From NCBI RefSeq assembly GCF_001601575.1, contig NZ_LOHZ01000015.1, positions 148,971 through 212,970 on the forward strand: a DNA stretch of 64,000 bases, given 5' to 3'. The notes under the pieces are model-generated. The model was given only the letters and a program-made list of their open reading frames with translations. It was not told the DNA's origin and searched no databases. The DNA comes from Thermovenabulum gondwanense (GTDB taxonomy: Bacteria; Bacillota; Thermosediminibacteria; Thermosediminibacterales; Thermosediminibacteraceae). Within the stretch, counting starts at the first letter, position 1. The number at the start of each line of letters is the position of its first letter. The position numbers were made by a program, and so were the translations under genes. Of the stretch, positions 63,928-64,000 are shown one piece after another.

Positions 63928-64000
63928 ATGAAAAAAGACAATAATACCCCTTACCAACCTATATGGAAAAAGTTGGCATACAAAGAACTACTAAGTTTTG
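63928..64000 (+). CDS. Partial ORF at the right edge, unidentified (possibly transposase)
   Basis: ATG 63928 opens a frame that stays open to the window end, giving MKKDNNTPYQPIWKKLAYKE followed by LLSF. An in-frame ATG at 63907 would add seven residues. Neither has a good ribosome site. The basic, aromatic start after an AT-rich gene-free stretch recalls the beginning of some insertion-sequence transposases, but 24 residues are too few to identify it. Confidence 0.35.
   Translation, partial: MKKDNNTPYQPIWKKLAYKELLSF

Overview
The window comes from an AT-rich, endospore-forming, anaerobic Firmicute of the Clostridia. The support is Rex, LonB, CwlD and a GerMN lipoprotein, PcrA next to LigA, the GatCAB indirect amidation route, a tungsten-type aldehyde ferredoxin oxidoreductase and strong AAGGAGG ribosome binding sites, with no aerobic respiratory genes. 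A thermophile near Thermoanaerobacterales/Thermosediminibacterales is my inference from protein style and was not tested. Genes are mostly on the + strand; the main exception is a five-gene minus-strand block at 46.9-51.7 kb.

Layout, 1-20 kb: the end of a class II fructose-bisphosphate aldolase gene; a threonine/serine deamination and uptake module (YheO-type regulator, RidA, threonine ammonia-lyase, dicarboxylate-type symporter); mtnA; two envelope polysaccharide genes (manC, capA) convergent with an unlisted 58-residue Cys-rich gene; an MFS exporter; cwlD; lepB; three tRNAs; an NhaC antiporter; rex; an AMIN-type amidase; a DUF2179 membrane protein; a GerMN lipoprotein; rph-rdgB-yfcE; and five tRNAs.

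Layout, 20-34.8 kb: a ROK regulator followed by a hexuronate locus (TRAP transporter dctPQM, a degenerate M24 protein, an IolB-like isomerase, tagaturonate reductase, altronate dehydratase) ending in a frameshifted stub of a kduD-like dehydrogenase. Then come two tRNAs and the protein quality-control set tig-clpP-clpX-lonB.

Layout, 35-52 kb, the most interesting part: a sigma-54 activator with a PrpR-type sensor domain is followed by two converging gene arms, each with a well-fitting -24/-12 sigma-54 promoter (37053-37068 on +, 51767-51782 on -) and a pair of TTTCA-N3-TGAAA-like palindromes upstream. The + arm encodes a creatininase-fold hydrolase, a nitroreductase, a small Cys protein, a two-subunit CoA-transferase, a tripartite tricarboxylate transporter, a ferredoxin, a tungsten-type aldehyde oxidoreductase, a MoaD-like protein and a cupin. 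The - arm encodes an Ldh_2-family dehydrogenase, an unassigned barrel-like protein, two-subunit fumarase and malic enzyme. The arms meet at two perfect hairpins. I read this as one regulon for import, CoA activation and oxidation of an unidentified carboxylate that drains through fumarate, malate and pyruvate.

Layout, 52-64 kb: a Usp-like protein, a PAP2 phosphatase, PepV, a YerC-type TrpR-like protein, pcrA, ligA, a class V aminotransferase, gatCAB, and the start of an unidentified partial ORF at the right edge.
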